Source: Blastomussa wellsi (Eukaryota > Cnidaria > Anthozoa > Scleractinia > Plerogyridae). Taken from it: a stretch of DNA of 64,000 bases. A program made the position numbers and the translations under genes. Positions within the stretch are counted from its first letter, which is position 1, and the number at the start of each line of letters is the position of its first letter. The stretch spans positions 18,098,101 through 18,162,100 of the forward strand of contig OX393567.1 of the NCBI GenBank assembly GCA_947652115.1. Direction: 5' to 3'. This document shows positions 40,001-50,500 of this stretch, one piece after another. Below the pieces are notes generated by a model. The model saw nothing but the letters and a program-made list of their open reading frames with translations. It ran no database searches and was not told where the DNA came from.

Positions 40001-42392
40001 TCAGTTTTTATTTTCAATGTCATTGTGTGCAACGCTCCAAGTTTATTTTTTTCACTGACTGTGTAAGTTTGGTTGGCAGTGAAAAAATTTTAGTTCCTAA
40101 AGTTAGCTCAAGCACTCAATCCTCCTTCTCAATTTTAGTTGCCAGCTGGCGACTTCTGTTGCTGCAATTTAGTCACCAGCTCCAAAATTTTGGTCACCAT
40201 GGCAACTAAAATGGTCCCAACTTGGAGGGTTGATTGTGTGAACCCAGCTGATTAGTATGCAGTGTGAGCTTTTAGAAGTAAGTTGCTGTTCTGCATACCG
40301 TATTTACCCGTGTATAATCCGCACTTTTTTTACGTGAAAATGACCATAAAATTTGCGGTGCGTATTATACACGGAACCCATTGTTTGGTCATGTTCTCAT
40401 TAGCATATGAATGATAAACGAGAAAACAAAACAACACAAAAGCTTCGTTGTAATTGGCTTTTAATAAACTCCGTGAAATAAACTACCAATAAAAAGCTGT
40501 CAATTTCGATCCTTGAATTAAATTAACTGACTATTTAAGAAACAGCTGTTCGAGGAATTGTCACTTGACCGATCACAACTTCAACATGGCTACGAAACTT
40601 ACCGCGAAACGTCAAAGCTACACTGTGTCCGACAAATTAAGAATCATCCAGTTTGCAGAGCAAAATGGCAATCGTGCTGCAGAACGGGAGTTTGGCATTT
40701 CCGAAAGTAATGTCAGGCTGTGGCGAAAAGCAAAGAAAACCTCGAGAAGATGCCTCGACTGAAGCGTGCGAACCGAACCTGCCAGTGGACGACAAAAGAA
40801 GCCTTCAGAGGAACTGATTTGTTCGTGGATTTCCAAAGCGTGGAATGACATTCCAACAGAAATGATCACTGCCTCTTTCCTGAAATGCGGGATCACAAAC
40901 AATTTGGATGGATCAGAAGATGACTTAGTTTATAATTCAGCCAAGGACACTGATGAACTTAACGATTCGTTTATCGAAAACTTGTTTGCTTCGGACTCTG
41001 AGTCGGAGTTTGAAGGTTTCGTTGTGTAAAGACACTGAACATTGATACGAGCTACCAGAACGTTCCGGCACTATTCTGTGAGTAGACATATTCAGGCTAA
41101 AAGATTTATACATTTATGAATTGCTGCTATAGTAAAATAAGTTGTAAATGTCGGTTTTATTTAGTAAAAACATTGTAGGTTTTTGACACTTTTTAACGAG
41201 TAAACTGTTTATACACCGGTAAACTTTACATGCTCGGTACGTTCGTTGATTTGTACCTTTAGTTAAGTTAAAAATAGTTTAAGATGTTGTTGTAAATACC
41301 TAGGAGAATATTTTCAAGTTCTAGTTTATTAAATAAAAAAAGTTGTAGTTTGAATCATTTACCTTTGTTTTATTTTCTTTTTTTTTGAAAAAGTGATCAA
41401 AAATAAGGGTGCGTATTATACATGGGCGCGCATTATACACGGGTAAATACGGTACCAAATTTCACACACAGCCACTGTAAAAATTGACAGTCATTTTTCT
41501 CTGTCAAGCCAGCTCTCTCAATACAACTTGACTGAAACATAATCTGGTAATAGCAGACAGTTTAAACAAGAAATCATTGTTCAAGAAATGGACTTACTTT
41601 GAAAATTATGCCCATTAATTATAAAATCAGAATCAAGAGAGAATAAGAACAACATTTATTTTTTTCATCATAGTAGGAGTTAAACGTCTCTGCCTTCAAC
41701 AGTTCACATGTTCTAATTGGCCAGTTCATAGAAGCCAGCAAAAAGTTGTCACAAAGATGCCAAAATTTAATCAAATTCTTTGTCAAGTGGCAACAGTATG
41801 ATGCTTGCAATGTAATTTGTCTTTTTGATACATGTTTTCTTCAGAAAATAAAATTCGCTTCAACTGTATATTCTTGCTCAATTTTCTGATTTGTTTTTCT
41901 TTCACATCCACCTGTAGGAACACTTTTTAGTTCCAGACCATACCATCACAGATATAACTGGGGCATCATTTGCTGGGTTTTACTATGTATGTCTACAAAA
42001 ATCAGCTGCAACCATTGAAGGTTACTACTATCACCGAAGCTCAGAATGGTTAGTTTGTGTTCATTGGTTTCATCAGTGTTAGTGTATGGTTGTGGTACAG
42101 AGAAGATGGAAGAATTAAAAATAAATAATAAAAATACAGTAATGTAAAGTATGTTAATTGCCTCAAAATTGAGACAACAGTACTTATGAGAAAACGTTTT
42201 TTTCTGCACATGGTTTGTGTCTGACATTGACACATTAATTGGCATTGATCATCATGCCCAAAATTTGATGTGCTAGCTTGGTTATTTTTCAGCATTTTTG
42301 TGACAATCATTGCTTTTTTCTCTCCAAGGTTCCAGTCATTAAATCTTGTCCATGTTCCAGATCACAGTCAGCCTATTTATGAATTCAGATGA
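34021..42392 (+). CDS. GID4: GID complex subunit 4 (substrate receptor of the GID/CTLH E3 ligase)
   Basis: Seven coding exons: 34021-34164, 34294-34353, 36850-36924, 38945-38977, 39261-39362, 41918-42048 and 42329-42392. They join at GT-AG introns into 202 residues ending in IYEFR, like the human C-terminus. The Vid24/GID4 beta-barrel is complete: [81 protein letters not shown] and [21 protein letters not shown]4 binds N-terminal proline and related degrons and presents substrates to the CTLH ubiquitin ligase. The start is [13 protein letters not shown]. The frame is open a little further upstream, to about 33967, without another ATG. The protein lacks the long low-complexity N-terminus of mammalian GID4. 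A 33-bp micro-exon (38945-38977) is conserved in sequence. Introns carry a long hairpin element, a pogo remnant and a Penelope-derived fragment. Confidence 0.95.
34905..35380. repeat. Long hairpin element in GID4 intron 2
   Basis: Two arms of roughly 200 bp are inverted copies: CAGAAATTACAGTA, ATTTATGAATTACAA, GGCAGAAGATTGTATTCA and GAGACGCTCAGTTA all recur as complements in reverse order around a centre near 35135. Arm identity is high but not perfect. Confidence 0.75.
35746..35962. mobile_element. hAT-like MITE, relative of the 17.1 kb copy
   Basis: It shares ACTGCAAAGAACAGTCAGAC at the left and ATTATTTGCAGTCCTG at the right, plus the internal ATCACTACTGTT stretch, with the 17112-17380 element. 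The target duplication is not clear. It lies in GID4 intron 2. Confidence 0.6.
37708..37798 (-). mobile_element. Penelope-derived terminal fragment (copy 4)
   Basis: Only the 3' terminal block through the hammerhead-like region is present, ending at TTCGTCGGAAC. It has several substitutions, no cap and no clear target duplication. It lies in GID4 intron 3 beside an unrelated fold-back element. Confidence 0.7.
37840..38095. repeat. Fold-back element in GID4 intron 3
   Basis: Inverted arms (ACTTTTTGCAAAGTTTAAAA, GAGCCACCTTAAATT and complements) meet near 37981 at a TTCTCGAAAATTTAAGG centre. It directly follows Penelope-derived copy 4. Confidence 0.65.
38180..38823. mobile_element. MITE with CAGGGGCCGCAATCCATTGG ends
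   Basis: Left GGGCCGCAATCCATTGGACC and right GTTCCAATGGATCGCGACCA are inverted. Both sub-ends are rich in AATTTCCGAAAATTCC-like phrases. It lies in GID4 intron 3, about 120 bp before the 33-bp exon. Confidence 0.6.
40298..41452 (+). mobile_element. Pogo/Tigger-like DNA transposon, internally deleted
   Basis: Perfect terminal inverted repeats (CCGTATTTACCCGTGTATAA) lie at both ends, each flanked by a TA dinucleotide (40296-40297 and 41453-41454), as expected for the Tc1/mariner-pogo superfamily. The TATTATACACGG motif recurs just inside both ends. At 1155 bp it is too short for a full transposase. It keeps the N-terminal DNA-binding domain and the extreme C-terminus only. It lies in GID4 intron 5. 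Confidence 0.88.
40586..41029 (+). pseudogene. Pogo-type transposase remnant (HTH domain joined to C-terminus, DDE domain lost)
   Basis: [20 protein letters not shown] begins a CENPB/psq-type helix-turn-helix ([25 protein letters not shown]), which is the DNA-binding part of pogo transposases. A TGA at 40760-40762 interrupts it; an alternative frame just before the stop reads like the usual linker, so a frameshift is likely. Further on, [18 protein letters not shown] and [11 protein letters not shown] match the acidic C-terminal end of such transposases. The catalytic DDE domain in between is missing. It cannot be self-mobile but might still bind its terminal repeats if expressed. Confidence 0.75.
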
Positions 42393-42493
42393 TAGTGAAC
42401 AAGAAAACAGACCTTTATACTCTTCTCCAATCCTCCCTAAAATTTTTAGACTTATTCTTGCACTTACAATAGATTTGTGCTTTTCACATGAGT

Positions 42494-43002
42494 TAAGGTG
42501 GCTCCTGACAGTTTCCAGCACTTTCCAAGACTTACACGTAGATGTTGATAGGTCATTTTGACCACTCTTTATCAGCTGATGCTACAATCATGGTTTTAAA
42601 GAAATAACCAACGATTGGTAAACAAGTTGTTATCATTTTTATGATACAATAGATTTAAATTTTCGTAAATTTAAGGGGGCTCTGAACCCCATGTACAGAA
42701 GTTTTTGAAACTTTGCAAAAGTTCATCTTATCTTGCTGATCAAAATTCAATGTTAAAAATATGGGTCACTGGGCTTGTTTTTGGGTTAGCAGTTAAAGCT
42801 AAAATTAAGGGTGTATTGAGAAAGTTACACTGTTATTATGGTAACTTGTAATGACAATAAAAGTATTTCAACTTGTTCACAAGTGAATGGGCATCTGTTT
42901 GATACCATAATTGTTGCCTCAACTGAAAAAAAAATCATAGTATATTTATCCGTCAAAGTTGAGGTGCTGAGAAATGCAGGAAACAGTTTGGAGCCACCTT
43001 AA
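42494..43002. mobile_element. MITE with TTAAGGTGGCTCC ends in the GID4 3' region
   Basis: Left TTAAGGTGGCTCCTGACAGT and right ACAGTTTGGAGCCACCTTAA are inverted repeats. An internal AAGGGGGCTCTGAACCCC stretch resembles the fold-back element at 37840-38095. It starts about 100 bp after the GID4 stop, so it is probably transcribed. Confidence 0.6.
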
Positions 43003-45342
43003 AATTCAAGTGGAGGTGAATAGTGGTGGATGTTTATTAAGCCTTACTGAGCTGCAAAGCGGCGAGTAAATATCAACCACTTTCACTGACACTGAGGTGA
43101 ATATTAATTGTTTTAGTATATAACACACAAGTTGAATAACCAGAGAACCAAAACATCATTTTATTTCTGACAATTTTTAGTCAAATGGTCAGAAATTTTT
43201 GTTTGCCATTGATGCTCATCCATGCTCACAACATCACGTGATAAGTCAGGTGATAAGTCAGGTGATAAAAGCGTTGCATGATCTACTTTATTTTGGATCT
43301 GCCGCTCTGTCCTGAAAGAAAAAGTGCAGTTAACTGTTAATTGATTTGCTGGGGCACTGCTACCTGGGAGACTGATGGTAAACTTGAATGTGCTGGCCAT
43401 GAAATATCTTGACTGGTGAGGAATCAGGCCATGAACATGACGCTGGCCGTCGTGTTGTAGATGTTGGATTTCAACAGATTTTTCTCTTCCCTATTGCCTG
43501 TCAGAGGTATATCGCCTCACTTGCGGAGATATTTTAAATTATTGAGGAGAATTTTGTTTGCTTCTGTAAGAGAAGGGATACAGATCATGGAAAAGGCTTT
43601 AGTGATGGAATTTTTTAGATGTCTATGTGCCATTGAAATAGCGGTAAGCAATTTTTTATTTCAAAAAATTTCTGCTTCATTCAATTCTTGCAGGCAAATA
43701 GGCCTTCTGGAGGGACTTGTTTTACTGTCATCTCTTGAATTGAATTGAAATTTGTCTTGCTGTCGGAAACATGCTTCAAAACATCCGATTTTTATCTGTT
43801 TAGATTAAAATTACTGCTCAATAGTTTTCGTATTTTGATTTTTTGCCTTAGAATATGAGGTTGCGACCTCTATTTGCCACCCTCAGGACTTTGAAAAGTG
43901 GCCTCTTAATAGAGGTGGTAAAATATTTTAGTGACAAATAATTCAGGACTTTCGAAAGTGGCTGTTTAATGAAGGGTGGCTGCTTAACACCATTGTTTAA
44001 GTTTTGGAAACAGCCTTCTCGATTATAAAAATTAATTTCCTCTTCAGTTACCGCAGAGCCATTTTGTTTCTCTTCGGCTGCTTGGAGGTGAATAGAACTG
44101 GCTAATCACCTCCAAGTTAAGCAATCAGAGCGTGTGCAAAGCACTATTCACTTGTGTGGTATATACTAAGATAATTTATTTGTCAGACAGTACAATGTAC
44201 AGTAGCATGTCATGCTACATTCCTACACAGTGGCTACTTATTATGAAGAGGAAATGTTTCCTGATAATTTTATGTCTTGATCCAGATAATATTATTAGAA
44301 GGAATGTGTAATTTAGGTTGCATCATTGTTATTTAACTTGTTGAAAGGTTTGATTTTGTATCAAAGTAGAGATGGAAGAACATCTTATTGATTTGAAGAA
44401 TCACGTTATGCAAATTGGTATTTTTAATTAATTGTTTTATTTTCTGAATTCAACCTTGACAAATAAACTTTGAACAGTCAGTGTTGTTGTGCAATTCCAG
44501 GAAATATCCCCACCCATCCAAAAGGTCATTGGAAAAGCCAAGATTTGTGCAGGAATAGAAAAACCTTCCACAGCTTTGAGTTCTGGACATCCTGTCCAGA
44601 AATCAGTTTTGGTGAATTGCTCAAAACAGTATATGACTCAAAAGAGGGTTTGTGTCACTCAACATTTCGCTGGCCATTTCAGGATGATGAAACAAAGAAT
44701 GCAGGTGTTCCCCTTTCTCTTTGAATTTTTTGTATGTATAATTATTTCTCCACTCATTTTTTTTTTTGGCTTCACACTAACATACTTGGCAAAAGGAACT
44801 GCTTGTAATCTATCTGAATAGATTAGAATTGGAAAAGAGTAATAATTACTCTTTAATAATTACTCTGGGTTAAATAATATTAATTTTGACCCAGAGGTTT
44901 TCTCTTTTATGATAATTATACTGTCACTACATATCTCTCATTTTGGTTAATGTTAGAAGGGAGAAGAAAACCCCATAGTCTAACATTTGTCAAGGTTGAA
45001 AATGTTACAAAACAGAAGACATTTTTAAATAACCACAGCTGACCCCTGTTATTACTCATTACAAAAAGTAACAGGAAAATAAAGTACAGATAGATTGAGA
45101 TGGCTTTATCCTAATTTAGTTTAAATTTGCCATGGCACTTTTGTTACCCCACTTCTGCTACCAGACGGACACGGTGTAGTTAACAAGGGATTGGCTTCAA
45201 AGACAGAAAACTTGCACATTATTTTTATTAATCGCATTGGGTAAAAACAGTAGATACAATGTACTTCCTTTCTTTCACCAACCCTCCATCTTCTTCTATG
45301 GGCAGTTGGAAGGAAGAAAGGCAGGAGGAAGAAAGGCCCTTG

Positions 45343-45508
45343 CAGGGCTGTCACTAATTTTTCAAGTAGGCGGGGAAAGTAAAAAAGTAGCCGGGGATTT
45401 TGTTGCTTGATGTATTTTTTCCTTTCCAGTGTTTTGGCTTTGTTTCAAAGTAGCTGGGGCTCAAACTCGTAGTAGCCAAGGGAATTCCCCCCCCCCCGGA
45501 CAGCCCTG
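45343..45508. mobile_element. hAT-like MITE
   Basis: Inverted ends CAGGGCTGTC and GACAGCCCTG are flanked by GCCCTTG on both sides (7 bp, possibly a decayed 8-bp duplication). The interior contains repeated AGTAGCYGGGG phrases; a related AGTAGCCGG phrase occurs at about 37280-37310. Confidence 0.7.
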
Positions 45509-46084
45509 CCCTTGAGAAGGGGATTTGGCTTAATTGAGTTGAGTCAAGGAAAACTTGAACAGAAACAAGTGCAGTTTTGACAAATCGCCAGTCGGCCAGA
45601 ACCATGTGAAGTGTTTATTATTCCCATGTATATAGCATTAGGGACCGATGGTTTACTTCTGCAGCATGTACTCCATTGTGGCCAGCACTGAGGTTACAAA
45701 TTTTTGATCAAAACTGTCAATTAGTTTTATTGATATTCTTTGTTTTGGGTTATGCTAAAACAATAAGACAACTCACTCTTGGTTTCTAGATCAGGACTGA
45801 TGTGAGATGTTACTATTTGGTGGCAGTTACTCACTAGGATCAAATACAGGCTTAACCTTGCCTTTTTTATTTGTTACCAAACTCAAACAGGAGCCATAAT
45901 TATATAGCTCCTGGTGATTTGGCATCAACACACAGTTTTCTTGAAATAACTGACCTACCGACAACTGATATTTGGTGACAGTTTAAGAATTTCCTTTTTA
46001 AAGGGAGTTTCTCAGTGCCATAACACCCCATTTTCCATTTCATCGTCCTGTTTCAGAACAACTTGTCCCCAGGGGAGGTTACCT

Positions 46085-46315
46085 AGATTCGAGTTTGGAT
46101 TTGGAATTGGATTTCAAGTTAGGATTTCAAGTTGGATCTCAATTTAGAATTTAAAACTGGATCTCGAGTTGGATTTTTAGTGGGAATTCTATTTAGGATT
46201 TTGAGTTAGCAGTGGTGGTAATCTGCAGAAAAGTGAGTGAACTGTTTTCATGCCAAATTCCTACTCTAAATCCATTTAAACTTGAATCCAACTCTAAATC
46301 CCAACTCGGAGGTTA
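46085..46315. repeat. Degenerate tandem array with an inverted tail
   Basis: Units close to GGATTTCAAGTT / GGATCTCAATTTAGAATT repeat from 46085 to about 46210. After a 45-bp gap the same phrases appear as complements (AAATCCATTTAAACTTGAAT) to about 46315. Confidence 0.65.
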
Positions 46316-47575
46316 GTCTGTCCCTCCTCAGGGTTGCTCCCAATAATTTTGAATGCCATGCTGGAATAAAAATGCACATGGACAAAACTGGGAGTTTTAA
46401 ACAGTCTACAAAACAAAGCAAAATGAAGAATGGGTACACACAGACACAACAAAGGATCCTGTCGAACAATCTGTGCAATAGCCCTCATTCTGCCCTTGAT
46501 TGTAGTGATTTTTCTGGTTGTGTGGAGACCACTCTTGCTTCCATATCTGGCTTGTCTTGGTCAATATTTGCCCAATTAATTTAATGTTATGGCACCAAAA
46601 TTGTCTTGGAAAAGTCTGCAGTTTGAAAGCATAAAATTGTACCTGCCCCCCACCCCCTTGATTGACAACACTGAAATTACTACATGGTGACAGGCAACTT
46701 TTTACATCCTTTTCTTTTCAACATTTTGACTCAAATTTTCTTTCAAAGCTCTCACTTTCTTTTTTTTAAGTGTTATACAGCTCAAAAAATTAATAATTAT
46801 TAACTGCTATGTAGGAAATTACAATGCACCCTAAACTTATACTAACTACAACAATACAACTGAAAAGTAAAACTACAGAAGGAAAGTTGTTGAGAAACAA
46901 AACAAAGAAAAAAGTAACACGTTTTTACACCGAGGTAAACCCAAACTTTTGCCAAAAATCACTATTGTTGAAGTCAAGTAAAATCCAAAGTGACATTAAC
47001 AGACTCTGGATGTAAATGTGAAAAATGTAAATTTAATGTCAAACACAGGGAGTGCTTATGCGATCACCTGAGCCAAAGGCTTGAAGGGCTCGTGAAAATG
47101 GGGGGGGGGAGTCACATTTAAGACATTTAAATGTTATTACTAACAGCAGAATTCACAAACTAGCTATTACAAAAATAGCTTTGCCTATAGTGGTGCAGTC
47201 CTCTGGAACAGTCTATCCTTAGCTGCTAGGCAAGCAACATCTCGGACTAATTTCCGACGATTGTTAATTAATTCCGACACGGCATTCTATGTAAAACAGG
47301 CTTAAATTTAGTTTACTTTTCTTTAATAGTTAGCATATTTTAAACTATAGAAGCTAAATCCGTGTACATAGTTTTTCATAATAAGTTGTGGCTTTTTTAT
47401 ATATTAAATTGTTAATGCCTCTGATGTATTTACCGTGATTAAAATAAAGATGATGACGATGATGAATTGTTAGCTGTTAAATAGCCTATTAAGTTTTTAA
47501 ATGTTAGCTGTTATGGAGATCAAGGCCATTACATACGCATGCATTTTCATAAACTATGGTTATTGTATAATTTTT

Positions 47576-50500
47576 CTAGTCGTATTCTGCTCCAATAGTA
47601 ATACTAAGATCTCCTGGTGAAACCTTCGTCGAATGATACCACTGATTTGTGTCCACAATAACTGCAAGTTAACAACAATAAGTTATTTAGTACTACATAA
47701 CATTTAATTTGTTAATAAACAAATATAAAGAAGGATCTGATAGGTTAATGTTTTAAGACTGAATCCATCAGGAAGTTGAGTAATATTTATTTAAGTTGGA
47801 CAGAAATAGAGTACCAGAATAATTTAAATCATATTTCGTTATTTTTTACCCTTAATAAAAGGTACAGATGTAAGTAATTATTTGTGATAACACCAACAAT
47901 AATTTCTTATCAGAGCCCGAAAAAAGGAATTTTAAAGATCACCAGCTATAGGCAAAATCTTATGTGTAGCCATTTTGTAAAATCGTCTTTAAGCGATTCA
48001 GTGGAATTATGGTGGAACTTTGAAATTTGTTTTCGATGTTTGGTGTTGTTAGAAAAGATTTATTTTGATAAGATATTTGAAGCAGTAACTCAAAGTTTGC
48101 AATAAGGTGTAAATAATTTTGGTACAACAATTTCTTATCAGAGCCTGAGAAAATGAATTTCAAAGCTTGCAAGCTATAGGAAAAATTTCGCATCTTTTAA
48201 GAGATTCAGTGGAACTTCGAAATTTGTTTTCGATGTTTGGTGTTGTTAGAAAAGATTTCTCTTGATAATATATTTGAAGTAGTAACACAAAAGCTTGCAA
48301 TAAGGTATAAATAATTTCGGTACATAATTTTGTCCAATAAATACTCGAAGTACTAACGGACTCCGTCTTAAAACCTTCATAACTTTTAAACACTGAATTC
48401 TGCAGGTGGGATTTTCTTCTTTATTTTGCTTGTAGTTAGACGTGTCAGGGACGGATCCTGGAATTTTTGATAGGGGTGGGGGTTTAAGGCTTGGTAATGG
48501 AAGAGGGGGGAGGTCCGAACCCCCTCTCCTTCCCCTGGATCTGCCACTGAGTGTGCATGTTTTAGGAAATCTGTGTATGCTATTTAGCACTAAAAGGTAC
48601 TCTTCCAGTCTTACAAGCATAACAAATTTGTTCTTATTTTAGAATGATCAAATGCTGTCTGCCAATCCAGCCTTGTCAAAAGCATTCCAGTGATAACGTA
48701 GCCAAAAATTTCTTACGCATGCATATATGAGCTGTTATAAAACTGAAACTTTACTTTTTCCAAATTATACACAATATTGCATGAACATAATTATGGCATT
48801 TGTTGATCCCCCAACATCCCACTGGAAGAACGTAGCTTTTGTAGAGTGCTAAATGATAAAATTATATTATTTGCAGGAATGCCTGCTTTGACAAAAATCA
48901 GATAATTTGATTTTTTTATCCTAATTTCCAACGTTAATTTCTCTTCTTTTTGCTGTTGTTGTAATGTAATTTTTTTGTATTGTTGTAACATGATTTTTGT
49001 TTTGAAATAATAAAATAATAACAATTTGTGAGTGAGAAATTAATGGCTACTGTAGTTCTAACCCTACATGTATGTCACAATATTTCAAGTCTTTGTTTTT
49101 TTGCATTGTGAAGGACAAAATTACCCTTAAAATGGAGTAAACCTCAAAATAACATTACTAAGGAAGAAAACAATGAAGAGGTGACAGCAAACCAAACAAG
49201 AAACATGTGTTAGAGTTACATGATCTTTCTTACAAATCAGAAACGGCATAGGTCATTTGGAATTTCTGTTCATGTGAAAACAAAGAACACTACTGTAGAA
49301 AGTCTGTAAATATCGGTGCATATTTCGACATAGTTTTTTATGATAATGCAATTTCACACACCCCGTAATTATGTAGCATCAAGCATGTAAACATTCTTTA
49401 TCCATTGGCACTGGCTTAATTAATTCAAATTTTAGGGTTTTTTAGATTCTGGTCATGTGACTGGTCAAATAAGGAACAATGGAACAAACTTTGGAAAAAA
49501 GCATACCCATAGCAGGTCTGGCTTCCAAAATATGATGGTTACTTTTAGCAAGCTTCCTTAGCAACAGATACATGGCAAATTGGCTGTTAAGAACACAAGT
49601 GTACTGGCAATTTTTTTACAGGGGGGGGGGAGGTTAGCAGTGAACCATTTTGCCAAAAAATTCTCCCAAGTTGCATCTCCCAAATTTCTCTTGCTGCCGA
49701 AAAAACTCTCAGTTGACCCACCCCCCTGGCCCATACACCTATGGTTAAGAAGGACCCTTCAAGAGTGCAGCCATATTTCTGGCCACAATGATAACAATAA
49801 ATTAATATTCCTTCCTGAACAAAAGGAACATATATTGTACCAAAAACTAAAGCTCACTTACTGACTTCTCCCTTGTTCATTGTTGTTGTGAATATTGGCT
49901 GACAGACCTGTTCACACTCTGGTGGAGGGATAAGAGTCCATGTCTTTTGTCCTGACAGCTGCGCCTGCCATGATGGACGGTCCACACTATCAATCTACAA
50001 AAACAAGCATTGTACGTTAATAATAAGGCAGGTGGGGTGGGGAAAGAAGAGGGTGGGAATCCAAGAGAAAATGGAGGCGCCATGGTCAAGTCCACATATT
50101 AACACAAACAAGAAAAGACAGGGTCAAAAAGGAAGATTCCGAAGACAAACACCATTGGAGTAAATTATCTTGCCTACGAATACAACACAATGCCCCAGCA
50201 GGGCTCAAACCCAGACTGCTCAATCCAAAGTCCAGCACACTGATCATTAAGGCACTGCGCCTACCTACCACTACTTCACACATATACTTACATGTATCTG
50301 TGCCCCAGGCCCTGGTCCTCCCATGAAGATCCAATCCTGTTCACTGGTCTCTGATTGACTTGGCAAGAAATATGGAAGCTGATAGTGAGTACGCAATTCT
50401 TCTCTGATCGCAGGGTCGCAGTTGCTCCTGAAATATTCATAGTTGGAATAAATTAATCTTTCACTTACCTTCCGTTTGCCCTATGACATCCCAGAACTAC

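Larger units (their letters stand above)
42393..47575. other. Intergenic between GID4 and the first JmjC gene (convergent)
   Basis: GID4 and JmjC paralogue A point toward each other, so both 3' UTRs lie here. Besides the listed MITEs and the tandem array near 46.1 kb I see only AT-rich sequence, with a TATTAAGCGGCC-like repeat fragment near 43860-43990 that resembles 59215-59590. Confidence 0.5.
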
